Assembly (NCBI GenBank): GCA_031472005.1
Contig: PZJY01000008.1
Span: forward strand, 2,170,001-2,234,000
DNA: 64,000 nt
Source: Tetracladium setigerum
Lineage: Eukaryota; Ascomycota; Leotiomycetes; Helotiales
Direction: 5' to 3'
Part shown: positions 1-10,856 of the stretch, piece after piece
Numbering within the stretch: position 1 is the stretch's first letter
Layout: each line of letters starts with the position of its first letter
The notes under the pieces: model-generated
The model's input: only the letters and a program-made list of their open reading frames with translations
Databases searched by the model: none
What the model was told of the DNA's origin: nothing
Position numbers and translations under genes: made by a program

Positions 1-1663
1 CGGACTCTTGTCAGACTGAGAGCGCGTCTTCGAGGGAGTTGCACACCTTGAACTATCCGTACACCCATGTTGAGGGACTTTGTGTGACTGGGGAGGGAAG
101 TCGAGAAATGGAACCGTAAAGTTTGGAGACTTTGGCTTTGAGTTGAATCAAAAGCCCAGACGAACTCTGCTTTGTCTTCCGGAAAAAATCGTAGTAAATA
201 TGGCAGCAGTGAGATTGAGGAGAGGGTATGAGAGATGAATGAAATGGAACAGAGAGAAGAAAGAAATAACGAAGAAGAACTATGCTCAACGGCAAACCAA
301 GTACTACTTGAATGTCCAAAAGAATGGATCAAGCACATCGCTCGACACACATCCACCACTCACACCGTTTCAAAGGTGCCATACTGGGAAGTCGATTGTA
401 TCTAACGTTTGAGAAGTCTAGCACAACAGATGAAAGCACCCTCGCGGGAAGCTCTGACTGGCCTACCAATCATTAACTTTTGGGGACCCGTACCCGTAGA
501 AGGAACTCGGGGAGTTTTGGCAGGTTTTTTGCGGAGAAAGAGGAAACATCCAAGAGGATCGACGTGGTGCCGCACCTTTCGTTGCTTGACTCTGAATAGT
601 TTCAGGAATGGCGATCAGATCGAAATGGTCTTGGCGTGTTGCAGACCACCACGATCAACGCGGCTTCGTCCCTGCAGAAGTGGTGCGATGATTCAGTTGC
701 GAACTTTGATTGGTGCGGTGATGAGTACGACGAGTCCAATTGAAATGTTAAGAATCCTGATGTTTTGTTGACTGGATTGACTGGGCGGAAATGTGATTGC
801 GATCCTCGATAATATTGCAGCTGTTATCATTCAACAGCACGACGACAACAAATGCATTTCAGCAGCATCATCCTTGAAGACATAACAGCTCAGTGCAAAT
901 CATTCGTTTGGTGGTGTCGAATTCTTATCTTCTCAAGAATTATCGTGCTGAGTAGGAAACGGCAAAACTTCCTGATCATGTGATGCTGAGGATTCCGCTA
1001 TTATTAGTAACAGGTCTTTACCTATCACGTCAACAACAAAAAGGTTCAAAATTTGGGTATCATCAGTATGTTCTCATGATTCTCTATAAAAAAGCGCACA
1101 TGCTTGGCATATTAGCATAGCTGGCTATGCGTATTTTGTTTCTGAGCAGAATAACCACTCACGTGATCATTTTCTCGTTGATTTAGCAGGAAGTCAAAAA
1201 TACGTCCTCTGCTAGGAGTGTAATGTTGCTACATCTCCTTCTCGTAGTTAAAAGATTTCTGACTTTAAGCAGTGGTCGAGAAATGTTTAAATAGATATTA
1301 CTAAGAATTTGTGCTTCTTGTCATTTGTGCCAGAATTGTTTCAAGTGGGCTAAGTAAGTAAGATGACAAGTTGTTTACAATTTCGATATTGGTTTGTAGA
1401 ATTTGAAGTGACATGTGAAGCACTTGAATTTGGAGTCAGCAAGTGTGTGATAGCGTTTTTATTAAAGATCTGAACAGAGACTACCTCGCTACAATTACTT
1501 GAACATACATCATTAATATTACTCCAACATTCAAAGAGAGCGTATTACATTGTCAAACAAAACCAAAAACGATGTCAACAAAAACAAAACCCAAAACACT
1601 AGCATATCCATCATTTCAAATCATCAGTAGCGCCTTTTCTCAACATATCACTACCATTCTAAC
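1..1663. other. left-edge stretch without a confident gene
   Basis: No reading frame here shows a recognisable domain or a convincing exon structure. A minus-strand ATG at position 68 opens a frame of 22 codons that stays open to the window edge, so the first exon of a gene lying to the left is possible but cannot be supported further. From about 780 to 1660 the DNA is AT-rich and stop-rich. A TCACGTGAT site lies at 1159-1167. Confidence 0.5.
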
Positions 1664-2353
1664 TTAAGAAGTAATTTGAATCTTCCTCCCTCCTGAACGC
1701 TTGAGCTTCGGAACGATCACACTCAAAATCCCATTCTTCATCGATGCCGTCACAGCATCGCTATCGACATTTGTCGGAAAGTTAAAAGTGCGCGAGAACT
1801 CGCCGATGGAGCGCTCAGAGACTAGATATCGAGCTTGAGGTTGTTGTTGTTGTTGTTGATGTTGAAGACTCGCTTCCTTGGATCTCTTCGCAACCCCGGT
1901 ATTTTTATTCGCCTTCTCAGCACCACTCTGTACCCCCGTATCCTCATCATCCCCATCTTCAACCGTAGGCTGATGGCTATCATTGCCTAATTTACCCTGT
2001 TCAGCAGAGTTCTTGATGGAATTGCCAGCTTCTGAGGGAGAGCGTTTGGTATATCTCTGCTCAGTGCGACCGCGGATCACGAGGGTTTGGCCATCAGTGA
2101 ATTCAATGTCGACGTCTTTCTGTTCGATGCCGGGGAGTTCGCCGTGAAGTTCGTATTCGTTGGCGGTTTCTTTGATGTCGAACTTTGGTCGAAAGGTGGG
2201 AAGTATGTGGTGTTGGTGGGATGGTGCATTGGTGGAATTGGACGTAGAGGCTTGGTTGTATTGGTCGAAGTCGCTGAGAAATCTGAAGAGTGGGTGGAAG
2301 GAGGTTGGTTCAGCGCTTCCAGCTGGACTGTAACCGCGAGATAGGAGAGACAT
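1664..2353 (-). CDS. small heat shock protein, Hsp20/alpha-crystallin family (Hsp30-like)
   Basis: A single-exon gene of 229 residues. Small heat shock proteins bind unfolding clients in the cytosol without using ATP. The alpha-crystallin domain begins near residue 57, with the first strands around ELHGELPGIEQKDVDIEF, and resumes after a low-complexity insert of about 80 residues that contains a glutamine run (CAA/CAG repeat). It ends with the family hallmark strand around MKNGILSVIVPK, followed by a basic tail. A long hydrophilic insert inside the domain is typical of fungal Hsp30 proteins and makes it longer than the usual 150-200 residues. The ATG at 2353 is the only good start. Two heat-shock elements lie 165-275 bases upstream, which strongly supports heat induction. 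Identity is secure; the exact paralogue name is not. Confidence 0.95.
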   Translation of the reverse strand: MSLLSRGYSPAGSAEPTSFHPLFRFLSDFDQYNQASTSNSTNAPSHQHHILPTFRPKFDIKETANEYELHGELPGIEQKDVDIEFTDGQTLVIRGRTEQRYTKRSPSEAGNSIKNSAEQGKLGNDSHQPTVEDGDDEDTGVQSGAEKANKNTGVAKRSKEASLQHQQQQQQPQARYLVSERSIGEFSRTFNFPTNVDSDAVTASMKNGILSVIVPKLKRSGGRKIQITS

Positions 2354-2517
2354 TTTGATTTGGTTTGATTTGTTTTGTTTGGAGAAGAAAAGTGTTGTTG
2401 GTTGGCTGTGGGTTGTATAGATGGTGGTCTTTCTTTGTGAATAGAGATTGTTGTCGAGTTGATTGCGAAAGGACGAAGGGAATGGATGGGCAATTTATAC
2501 ATAATGACTGAAGACTA

Positions 2518-2535
2518 GAATATTCTGGAGTTTTC
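2518..2535 (-). promoter_or_regulatory. heat-shock element, four alternating units
   Basis: Read on the plus strand, GAA-TA-TTC-TG-GAG-TT-TTC gives four alternating GAA/TTC pentamer cores at 5-base spacing, one of them (GAG) off by one base. This is the classic Hsf1 binding arrangement, and it sits about 165 bases upstream of the Hsp20 start codon. The element is seen directly; its function is inferred from the known Hsf1 site. Confidence 0.85.
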
Positions 2536-2613
2536 AACACTTTCTGAGGTATCGTATGATTTCGGTATTGACGTAGTAGTATTCTATCCTTTGGACGAAG
2601 CACGAATAGACAC

Positions 2614-2626
2614 GAAATTTCTGGAA
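2614..2626 (-). promoter_or_regulatory. second heat-shock element, three perfect units
   Basis: GAA-AT-TTC-TG-GAA forms three perfect alternating units, about 260 bases upstream of the Hsp20 start. Together with the element at 2518-2535 it gives a two-site heat-shock promoter. Confidence 0.85.
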
Positions 2627-2749
2627 CTTGCTACAGGGTGGGGAAGGAAACCTGGGGAAAGCTTGGCGCTCGAGTTCACGAAGGGCCAATGAGAATCTGC
2701 GGGTCACGAGGCATAGCACCATCTCGAAGCACCTCACAGCCAACAACAC

Positions 2750-2750
<1 letters not shown>

Positions 2751-2786
<36 letters not shown>
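2751..2786. repeat. (AGT)12 trinucleotide microsatellite
   Basis: Twelve uninterrupted AGT units lie in the non-coding DNA between the Hsp20 promoter and the next gene. The rest of 2354-3106 holds only the heat-shock elements and a TATA-like stretch near 2493. Confidence 0.95.
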
Positions 2787-2787
<1 letters not shown>

Positions 2788-3106
2788 AAGTAACATCTCT
2801 TGATTTCTTCATCTCTAAATCGCTAGCCTGTCTAAGCTCGTAACTTCCCAATTCATTCGACTTATACTGTATATAGGATCTATCGCTGACTAGAACGTGT
2901 CCGTTGTATCACTCTGCCCTACATGTCGTCTGTATGTAGCTCTGTCAACCTTTTCTAGAGAGCCTGGCACTCTATTCTCCCTTCTTTTTTGTAATAAGCG
3001 TTGGAGAGAATTGGATGAGGAGTACGAGGACGAAGACTGCCAGTACTTCAACTAGAGTAAAAACTCAACACTGACGATACCAGCAATGAATTTGAATCCC
3101 AACCAA

Positions 3107-4385
3107 TTAATCCTCCGTCAACCTTCCAAACTTCGATTCAATAGACACCGTTCCTTCTTGATCTAGCACCTTGCCTCTATCCCATTCTCTCCCTTCACCC
3201 TTTTTCGACCATTTGACATCTTCCTCCCTTTTTTCTCCCCCAGTCTCCCACTTCTTGACCTCGTCTTCTGTGAAGCCAGCAGCTCTCAACCTATCAGCAC
3301 CCTGCTGTTTCCATTTCTGGCGATCCTTTAGGGCTTCAAGTGCTTGCTCCCAGTCGTTCTCCTCATCAACATCCAGTTGAACATCCACTGCAGGGTCATA
3401 GCCCTTCGAGAACCTGGAGTCCATCCCCGAAGCTCCGGTTATAGTGCCTCGTCCACGAGTGCGTATTTCAGCAACAGGTGGTGGGCGTGGACCGATAATA
3501 TCGTCTAAGGGATCCGAATCATCATCTGCCTCTGGCTGTTTCTTCAATGCTTTTTCGGATTCTCTCCTTCGAGAGCTGGACCATATCTCGGGAGTGGCAC
3601 GTCGCCGGGAGCGGTGTGATTTCTCCTTCTCCTTCTCTCCAGCTTTGGGTGATCTTGAACGTCTCGATTTGGGTGATCTATGCCGATGTCGGGATTCCCT
3701 GTCATCACGTTCTCTCTTAGGCGAACGAGATCTTGACCTATCTTTCCTCCTGCGATCCCTTTCCTTCTCTCGATCTCTTTCCTTCGATGTACTGCGATCC
3801 CTTCTGTGGTGATGGCTTCGGTGGCTCCTCGAGCTTTTGTTCTCATCGTTCTCTCTATCCCTACTTCTCCTCCTCCTCCTACTCAGTTCGTCTCTCGATA
3901 CCTCTGCCTCATCCTCTCTATTCGAAGTGTCCCTTTTTCTTGACTTCTCCGGTGTCTGCTCTTCCTCCTCGACTCTCTTCCTCTTCCGTGGGCCTCCTGC
4001 CAAAATCGCAGCAATATCACCCAACTGTCTCCTACGCACATCCGTCCCACTGACAGATTTCACCCTCTCTTCTCGACCAGGTTTCCCAGAGAGTGCCTGC
4101 AGGCGCGCTTTTGATTCAGCAGCTTCTTTTGCTAGTAATGCTGCATTGTGGCTATCCGTGTCCTTGATTATGTTTCGGAGAAATCGCGTGTTTGGCTTGG
4201 GTTTATTTGCAGGTCTACCAGCCAGATTTAGCTGGAGGAAAAGTGTGTAATGGGATTCGTGAAGCTTACTTTGAAGAGGCAAATGCTTCTAGACCCATGG
4301 CCGAGTAGTTTATGTTGCGTTGTTTGGCATCTGCGGCCAGGAGGTTTGCGACGTACTCGTCCGTCAAGGGCTCATCTTTCGCCAT
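3107..4385 (-). CDS. RS-rich nuclear protein, probable pre-mRNA splicing factor
   Basis: Two exons, 4385-4270 and 4214-3107, joined across a 55-base intron (GTAAGC...TAG), give 407 residues. The spliced start beginning MAKDEPLTDEY is preferred because it joins cleanly to the conserved-looking block KPNTRFLRNIIKDTDSHNA (residues about 44-62). The centre (about residues 120-270) is a long arginine/serine/glutamate region with RRRRSRDRE, RSRSRSPKRE and similar RS dipeptides, the usual mark of splicing-speckle proteins. The C-terminal third is acidic and tryptophan-containing. Fungal homologues are, from memory, labelled pre-mRNA-splicing factor 38B-like, but I see no catalytic or RNA-binding fold, so the function is inferred from composition. 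It is divergent from SOS7. Confidence 0.8.
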
Positions 4386-4840
4386 GGTGACTTGAGGGCT
4401 CCAAACTTAAGGATTAATTGGTGACATGCGCTGTTTCTTATGTCATTTCTTAAATAGTTCTTGTCGGCTGATCAAAGTTGTATGCGATTTGCGAAATTGG
4501 GGATCTGTTCATCAACATCTGCCTCCTGCTCCTGCGCTGATAGGGCGGGGCTAGGCGGTGTGGAGCGTCAATATGGGACCTTTGTTTACCATTCCGCAAG
4601 CCGCGAATTGGGATTTTGCTAACACCAACACTCACAGCAATACGACACTTTTCGATCCAGGCAAACTCATTCTATTCCTTCCACAAGACACTACTTGAAA
4701 CTTAAGGACCAAGGCAATCTGCGTGGATAAACATTACATTCGCTCAACATCCAATACCTGAATCTCGACCACAAAGTTACCAGTAAACAAACGACTCGCG
4801 TGCGAATACTACGGTTTGGGAATAGACTGGACAACCAAAA
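4386..4840. other. shared divergent promoter, splicing-type gene / SOS7
   Basis: 455 bases between two divergent start codons. No other gene is seen and I do not recognise a specific operator. Confidence 0.6.
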
Positions 4841-5735
4841 ATGGCGATATCGCACGAGAAAGTATTAGAGGCTGTTCTTAAGTCCCAGAACAGTTATGAT
4901 CTTTCCATTATCAAACTCAGCGAACCGGTTTCCAGAGGACAACACACTTCCAGCAAAGAACGCACATCGGATGTATCTGCGGACGTGCTCGACAATCCAA
5001 CACCAGCCAGTCTAGAGGCAGACTTATTACATTACAAGGTACCTGCCCATCAGCCTCCTCACACAAAGCTTTTCACTAATCAAATCGCAGGAACTATTCT
5101 CCAAGCTCCGATTCTCCTACCTCGAACAAGTCACCAAGGAGAAATTCATACGCGCCATCGTAGGCGATCCACCACTTGTAGTCGAGCATCAAGAAAATGT
5201 CGAACTCGAAGCCTCACTGGCCATCTCCAAAGCCGCCTTGAAAGCCCAAAAGACCGAAGTCGCGGAATTAGTAGCCGAGCTAGAGAAGCGCGGTCGAGAA
5301 CTCTGCGAAAAACACCAAAATATACAGATGCAGACTATGCAGCTGCAGGAACTGCCGGAAAAAATTCAGGAGTTGCAAGAAAGTATTGCGGAGTTGAAGG
5401 AGGCGCAACAGCCGGGTTCGAATCCTACGCTTAATATGCCGTTGGAAAAAACGCTGGCGCTGGTGGAGGAGAGGGAGAGGGAGAGGGTTGAGTTGGATAG
5501 GCAGTTGGAGCAGCTGCAGGGCTTGGTGCCGAGAAAGACGAGGGAATTGGAGAGGTTGAATTCGGAAGTGCAGCCTTTGGAGGTCAAGAGGTTGGGGAGT
5601 ACGGCCGCGGCGAAGGAGGCGAAGAGGAGAAAAGAGGAAGCTCTAGGTGGAGTTGGAGATGATCTAGAGGAGAGGGGGAAATGGTGGAGGGGAGTAGAGA
5701 CAGGGCTGAAGGGGATGTTGGAGATTGAGAACTGA
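4841..5735 (+). CDS. SOS7: kinetochore protein Sos7-like
   Basis: Exons 4841-5038 and 5091-5735 (intron GTACCT...CGCAG) encode 280 residues. In fission yeast Sos7 partners Spc7/Knl1 and Mis12 at the kinetochore. After a short N-terminal segment comes the family-like block SYLEQVTKEKFIRAIVGDPP (residues about 74-93). The remainder is almost entirely coiled coil (residues about 110-270), rich in E, L, Q and R heptads. The length and the N-terminal-block-plus-coil layout fit the family. Coiled-coil proteins are easily mis-assigned, so the call relies on that N-terminal block. Confidence 0.78.
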
Positions 5736-6460
5736 TGGCTGAATGGTTTTGAGGAGTATTGCTTCGGGGTCAGATGGGTTGAGGGATTGAGGGTATACCA
5801 AGGGACAGGCGTTAATGTGCAATAGGGTATCTAGTCTTTTGGGCCCTTTGAAGTATTGTAGCACCGATATGTGTCTAGGAGCACTCTTTTAGCTCCGAAT
5901 ATCGTCACGCGTAGCGTACAGATTGATAAGTATAAGTGTATTGATCACATTCTTTACGTATAAACAAATAAATAGCAAATCCTCCAGCTGATAATACAAC
6001 TCCCGCTTGCTTCGTTCCAGTGATTTGAAGTGGGACTGTGGGATGTCCAAATATACTGCAATCCTGGCGGTGTTGTACCGTTCCGTACCCGCAGTTTATC
6101 TCTTTGACAAACCAATTCAGAATCCTCCCATCAACAACGCTAAAGATTCGAACCCCAAAGATTTAGAAAAATGTAAAAGAATCTTACGTTGTCCCTAAAG
6201 AAAAGTTGCACAAATTCTAGACGAAATTACCTTGGCACGTGATGTGGGACTTGGCATGCACCTAGTGCTCGCTTAGAATTTGCAGGCTAACCTTTCCGCA
6301 CTTCGAGTTCACCAAATTGAAATTCGCGACATCGAGAGACTCAGGCCAACGACAAACTCGACAACACCGGCGACCAGGTACGTTGAAAGTGCAGCACCAT
6401 TGCACGAGAACTTCGCCTACAAGAACGCCCTGCTAACAATCGATCTAGTCATCCTTCAAA
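5736..6460. other. intergenic, SOS7 3' end and RPL37 promoter
   Basis: No gene seen. A CACGTGA site (E-box core at 6236-6241) lies about 220 bases upstream of RPL37, and a pyrimidine-containing leader follows. Confidence 0.55.
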
Positions 6461-7110
6461 ATGAGTACGTACCCACGCGATCGCACAATCCTCGAACCCC
6501 CACACGATCCCCCCCAATCTACACACAATCAACGCAAAACTTCGCATCCGTATCGAATAATTGTACTGACAACCACTACAGCGAAAGGAACAGCAAGTTT
6601 CGGAAAGCGACAGTAAGCAGAGCCTTTTCCATTCCAGATACTCGAGTGACGTGAGGCTAACCATTATTCCCCTACAGCAACAAGACGCACACCTTGTGCA
6701 GACGTTGCGGTTAGTACAATCGATTCCCAGGACACCGAGATAGAAGGATGAGAGATAGAGTCAGAGCGGGGGATTAAAACATCAAGCGGAGGACTGACTT
6801 TTCAACTTCAAGGCCGACGATCCCTCCACATCCAAAAGCACACCTGCTCCTCATGCGGATACCCAGCAGCAAAGACCCGAAAGTGTACGTTCTATCCAGA
6901 CTCGATGTCATTTCACGATACGATAGGTGGTATACGGTGGGAGGATATCTTTACTAACACACTGCAGACAACTGGGGTGAGAAGGCCAAGAGGAGGAAGA
7001 CCACTGGATCCGGACGCATGCGTTACCTCAAGACTGTCTCTCGCAAGTTCGCCAACGGATTCCAAACCGGTGTACCAAAGGATTCGCGCGGACCAGCTAA
7101 GGCCGAATAA
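6461..7110 (+). CDS. RPL37: 60S ribosomal protein L37 (eL37)
   Basis: Five exons (6461-6464, 6582-6612, 6678-6709, 6813-6884, 6968-7110) join in frame to 93 residues, the usual eL37 length. The first coding exon is only four bases (ATG plus one). The protein starts MTKGTASFGKRHNKTH and has the zinc ribbon C19-x2-C22 and C34-x2-C37 (TLCRRCG, TCSSCGYP). The basic C-terminal half contains WGEKAKRRKTTGSGRMRYL. It is a cytosolic large-subunit protein that binds 5.8S/25S rRNA. The four introns of 117, 65, 103 and 83 bases fit the intron-rich pattern of fungal ribosomal protein genes; I found no convincing snoRNA in them. Every splice site is GT-AG. Confidence 0.97.
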
Positions 7111-7397
7111 GGGAGGAAAATGCATTTTTTCGGGTGTTGATTGGGATGGGTTGACAAATGGATGCTTATGATGTCTTGAAGGCTACGGTCATGATAGCAA
7201 ATGCGAACAATTGCACCTGAATACATCGAGTTGATCCAAGAATGGGTTTGAAGTGAAGTTTGGCACTGTGATTTTGATGGATCGAATGGTTTTGAAGGAG
7301 GAGTTGAGCATCAATTTACCTATTAAATTAGGGGCCCGGTTCTCAGACAGTACTTCTCTGTAAAGACATTTTACGACTGGATGGTTCATTTTTTTCA

Positions 7398-8472
7398 CTA
7401 CTGGCCTCGCTCAAATACCTTTACCCCTCCGTCGCCGCCTACGAAGTACAACAACTCCCTCTCCTCGATCTTCCGATGGCCATCTCTTTCTTCATCTACC
7501 GCAGCATCACCAATCGTAATCCTCACGACCCCACTAACATCTCTCGCGGTGCCCGTATCCAGCAATCTCAAAGCCATAGTAAAATCAGCATCATGAGCCA
7601 CAGCCAACAAAAATGCTGCATGATCAATCTCTAACGGCGTCTGTTGAGCAGCAACAAGCGGTAGATCCGCCGAGAGCGACAAAACCGTTGCATGTACATC
7701 CTAAACAATCCCCTTAATCAGAAACGTGACACAAATATTGTTAAAATAAATGAATGAATGGTCGACTTACCTCTCTCCAATCCATTAGAACCTCCCCCAA
7801 CCCCACAGCACCAACTCCATCCCCTCCAGCAGCAAGCAGTAGATCTAATTGATCAATGACCAGCAACACTTTACATTCGGGACTTCCCTCCTTCAGTTCA
7901 TCAATTGCCTTTCTGATCTCCCCAGAGATAGATTGTAGCTCGGGATTACTCAAAATCTTCTTCTCACCACTACTACCACCCCTCACTGGGGTTGGAGCGT
8001 TTCTTCGCTGCTCTTTGGGAATAAAAAGTCCACTCAACCCATCCACAAACCCGAATTTCTTCTTCGTTGCAAATTTCTCTAGATCGAGACCCTGAACAAA
8101 CACTTTTGTCAGCCACGAAATCTCTTAACATAGCCTTTATTCATAATTTCAAAAAGAAAGATAGAGGGAAGAGTTTGTAATCAGAAGAAGTTAAAAACGG
8201 CCAAAAAAACCACTAACCAATCGTCTCCCACCATCCTTCCAAAAACTCCAATCTCGTAGAAAACTAACAAGAAGTACTTTTACTTCTCCTTCGTCAGTTC
8301 CTTGGTTGCTGCTGTTACTAATACTGGCATTGACGGGATTCAAAGAGTTGTATAAGAATCTCAAAATGAGCCAGTTTGAGCTGGCGCCGAGAATGTTGGT
8401 GAGGAGGATGAGGGAGGCTTCTGGTGGGAGGGAGAGGTAGGGTTCGAGTTGGTGAGGGATTCGTGAGGTCAT
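7398..8472 (-). CDS. ELP6: Elongator complex subunit Elp6
   Basis: Exons 8472-8218, 8091-7771 and 7700-7398 encode 292 residues. Elp6 forms, with Elp4 and Elp5, a RecA-like hexameric ring in Elongator, which modifies wobble uridines of tRNAs. The N-terminus MTSRIPHQLEPYLSLPPE and the following ILLTNILGASSNWLILRFLY match the family's RecA-like start. The central segment KVLLVIDQLDLLLAAGGDG (a Walker-B-like strand) and the C-terminal beta strands fit. The same frame stays open upstream to about 8604, but its residues look unlike the family, so the ATG at 8472 is preferred. It converges on RPL37 with only 287 bases between them. Confidence 0.9.
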
Positions 8473-9199
8473 GGTGATTCGTTTTTTGAGGTTTGCGGGA
8501 GCGAAGTGCTCAGTTGTTGGTGGGATGATGGAGGGTTGAGGGGTTGCGTTTGTGGTAGGGAGGAGGAATTTTTTGATAGTGAGGGTTGTGGCACGTGACT
8601 TCATATTGGTTCTGGTTTTGCTTCGTTGTGAAGTCTGGGGAGATATTGAATTGTTCTGAAAATTTGATAAAGACTCAGTTTATATATAAAATCTGTTATT
8701 ATTCAGATGTGAGTATTCATGTTTGTTTTTGGGTTCTTATTTTCTTGAATAATTTGACTCAGATGGAGTTGAATTGAGGGTTCGTGCAATTAGAGTTTCT
8801 CTCGTCGACTATAACTACGCCCTCTCACCTCTCCCTGGGGGATAGTTAATCTACTCCTTTCCCCTTTCTCTCGTGTTCAACACCGTTTAGAGGTAACGCG
8901 TATGCTCCATTCTCGCATTCGTATCGTCATAGTATTTTGCCAAGACGCGGAACATTCGGGCCTTGGCTCTGTCAACAACATCTTTCGCTTCTGCATTCTC
9001 ATCTTTCCTCCAACATCTTAGGTATATATATCAGGTTATCCTTCTTGTACATATAATCATAGTAAGCTCGATCTATCAATCCAAGCTGGTCAAGATACCT
9101 AACACATTACTACCCAGAATTTACCCAGTCATATATATGTCTGACATTTATTAACCTCACCACCACTTTTGGCTTTGAATTCACAACTTTCCCGCGATC
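8473..9199. other. divergent promoter, ELP6 / DHCR24-like gene
   Basis: 727 bases without a gene. A CACGTGAC site (core 8592-8597) lies about 120 bases upstream of the ELP6 start. AT-rich tracts with TATATATA-like sequence near 9023-9030 and 9131-9138 precede the plus-strand gene. Confidence 0.55.
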
Positions 9200-10856
9200 A
9201 TGGAAATCCACAACCAAGCAGTGTCCAAAATCTCTTCAGATATCCAATCTTTTCATTCAAGACAGACACCGTTCAGAATCTACCATGGCTCCACGAATAG
9301 CACACGAAAATCGCAATATCAGCGGTCTCAAATGATCGATACATCATTGCTGAACAATGTTCTGAAGGTTGACACGAAGTCTATGACGGCACTGGTTGAA
9401 CCTAATGTTCCAATGGATTCCCTCGTTCAAGCTACACTTCCCCATGGACTGGTTCCACCAGTTATCATGGAGTTCCCTGGAATTACTGTTGGTGGGGGCT
9501 TTGCGGGGACGGCGGGAGAGAGTAGTGTGGGTTTATTTTCTTACTTAAATGCTCCAAAAGTTAACCAAAATAGATTTAATAATGCTTCGAATATCCTTCT
9601 CTCGTTACTCCCCTAACATGTCAGTTAATATGCTTATTATCTCATCATTAGTCTTTCAAATACGGTTTCTTCGACAGAACTGTGAACTGGATTGAAATCG
9701 TCCTTGCTAATGGAGAAGTCGTACGAGCCTCACCAACAGAGAAATCGGACCTCTTTTACGGGGCCGCCTCGTCCTTTGGAACATTAGGAGTAACCACTCT
9801 TCTTGAGGTTCAACTTATTCCAGCAAAAACCTACGTAGCATTAACCTACATTCCCGTTACCTCTATCAAAGCCGCCACCTCCGAGATCACAAAGGCCTCA
9901 AAAGATGCCAATATCGATTATCTAGACGGTATCATGTTCTCTTCCAATTACGGTGTCATCTGTTCCGGTCGTCTAACCTCCACTCCCCCACCAAATTCCC
10001 AAATCCAGTTCTTCAGTCGCCGCCACGACCCCTGGTTCTATATCCACGTCTCCCGCCTCATGGCCTCCTCCACAACCCCCAAACCGAATATATCCCCCTT
10101 GAATCCTACCTCTTCCGCTACGACCGCGGCGGCTTCTGGGTAGCTCGTTACGCCTACAAATACTTCCTCACCCCCTTCAACCGCATCACACGCTTCATCC
10201 TCGACCACTTCATGCACACCCGTGTAATGTACCACGCGCTCCACCAATCCGGATTATCATCCAAATACATCATCCAAGACGTCGCGATCCCTTACCAAAA
10301 CACCGAAATTTTCATGGATTATCTCGATATAAAATTCACGCATTACCCGCTTTGGTTGTGTCCGATCAAGCAGAGTGGCACACTGCCGGATGCAACGCAT
10401 ACGCTGAAGACGCAGGCCAAGACGCAGGATATGATGTTGAATTTTGGCGTGTGGGGTCCGGGTCCTACGGATCGTCGGGAATTCATTAATTGGAATCGGT
10501 TGCTTGAGAGGAAAGTGCATGAGCTGGGTGGGCAGAAGTGGTTGTATGCGCATACGTACTATACGGAAGAGGAGTTCAATGAAATTTACAACACGGAATC
10601 GTATCATGAACTGAGGAAGAAGTATCATGCGGGGTATTTACCGACGGTGTATGATAAGGTGAAGGTTGATTTTGAGAAGGAGGAGAGAGAGAGGAGGTTG
10701 CAGATGGAGAGGGGATTGTGGGCTTGGCTTTGTGTGGTCTTTTGGGGTTTGTGGCCGTTTCAGGGGCTTTATGGCGTTTGGGCGGCTTTTAGAGGAGGGG
10801 ATTACTTGTTACCTCCGAATGAGAGGAGGGAAGTCAGAGAGAAGAAGGAGTTGTGA
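9200..10856 (+). CDS. FAD-binding oxidoreductase, delta(24)-sterol reductase (DHCR24)-like, with a -1 frame break
   Basis: Exon 1 9200-9526, intron 9527-9651, then 9652-10856. The N-terminal half is a PCMH-type FAD-binding domain: MTALVEPNVPMDSLVQATLP, then EFPGITVGGGFAGTAGESS joined across the intron to SFKYGFFDRTVNWIEI. The C-terminal half contains RYDRGGFWVARYAYKYF and MHTRVMYHALHQSG, both DHCR24-like, and a hydrophobic WLCVVFWGLWPFQGLYGVW near the end. The frame changes by -1 near the C5 run at 10076-10080: the spliced length is one base short of a multiple of three, and adding one base gives about 510 residues. No acceptor site allows an intron there. Family members reduce sterol side-chain C24 double bonds; the substrate here is unknown. 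This is either a consensus error or a recent pseudogene. Confidence 0.85.

Noticed and set aside
409..771. 121-codon open frame near the left edge
   Set aside because: It begins at a TTG, not ATG, has odd composition and no domain; background frame.
2751..2786. AGT repeat as a coding serine run
   Set aside because: The surrounding frame has no gene features and lies in the Hsp20 upstream region; treated as a microsatellite.
6280..6654. Open frame overlapping the first RPL37 exons
   Set aside because: Wrong frame relative to RPL37 and begins at a TTG; the spliced RPL37 model explains the region.
6710..6812. Possible C/D snoRNA in an RPL37 intron
   Set aside because: Only weak C-box (GGATGAG) and D-box (CTGA) matches and no terminal stem; the CTGAC is better explained as the branch site.
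10076..10083. Programmed -1 frameshifting as explanation of the DHCR24-like break
   Set aside because: The site does not form an X XXY YYZ heptamer in the zero frame, and the same type of break recurs in unrelated genes.
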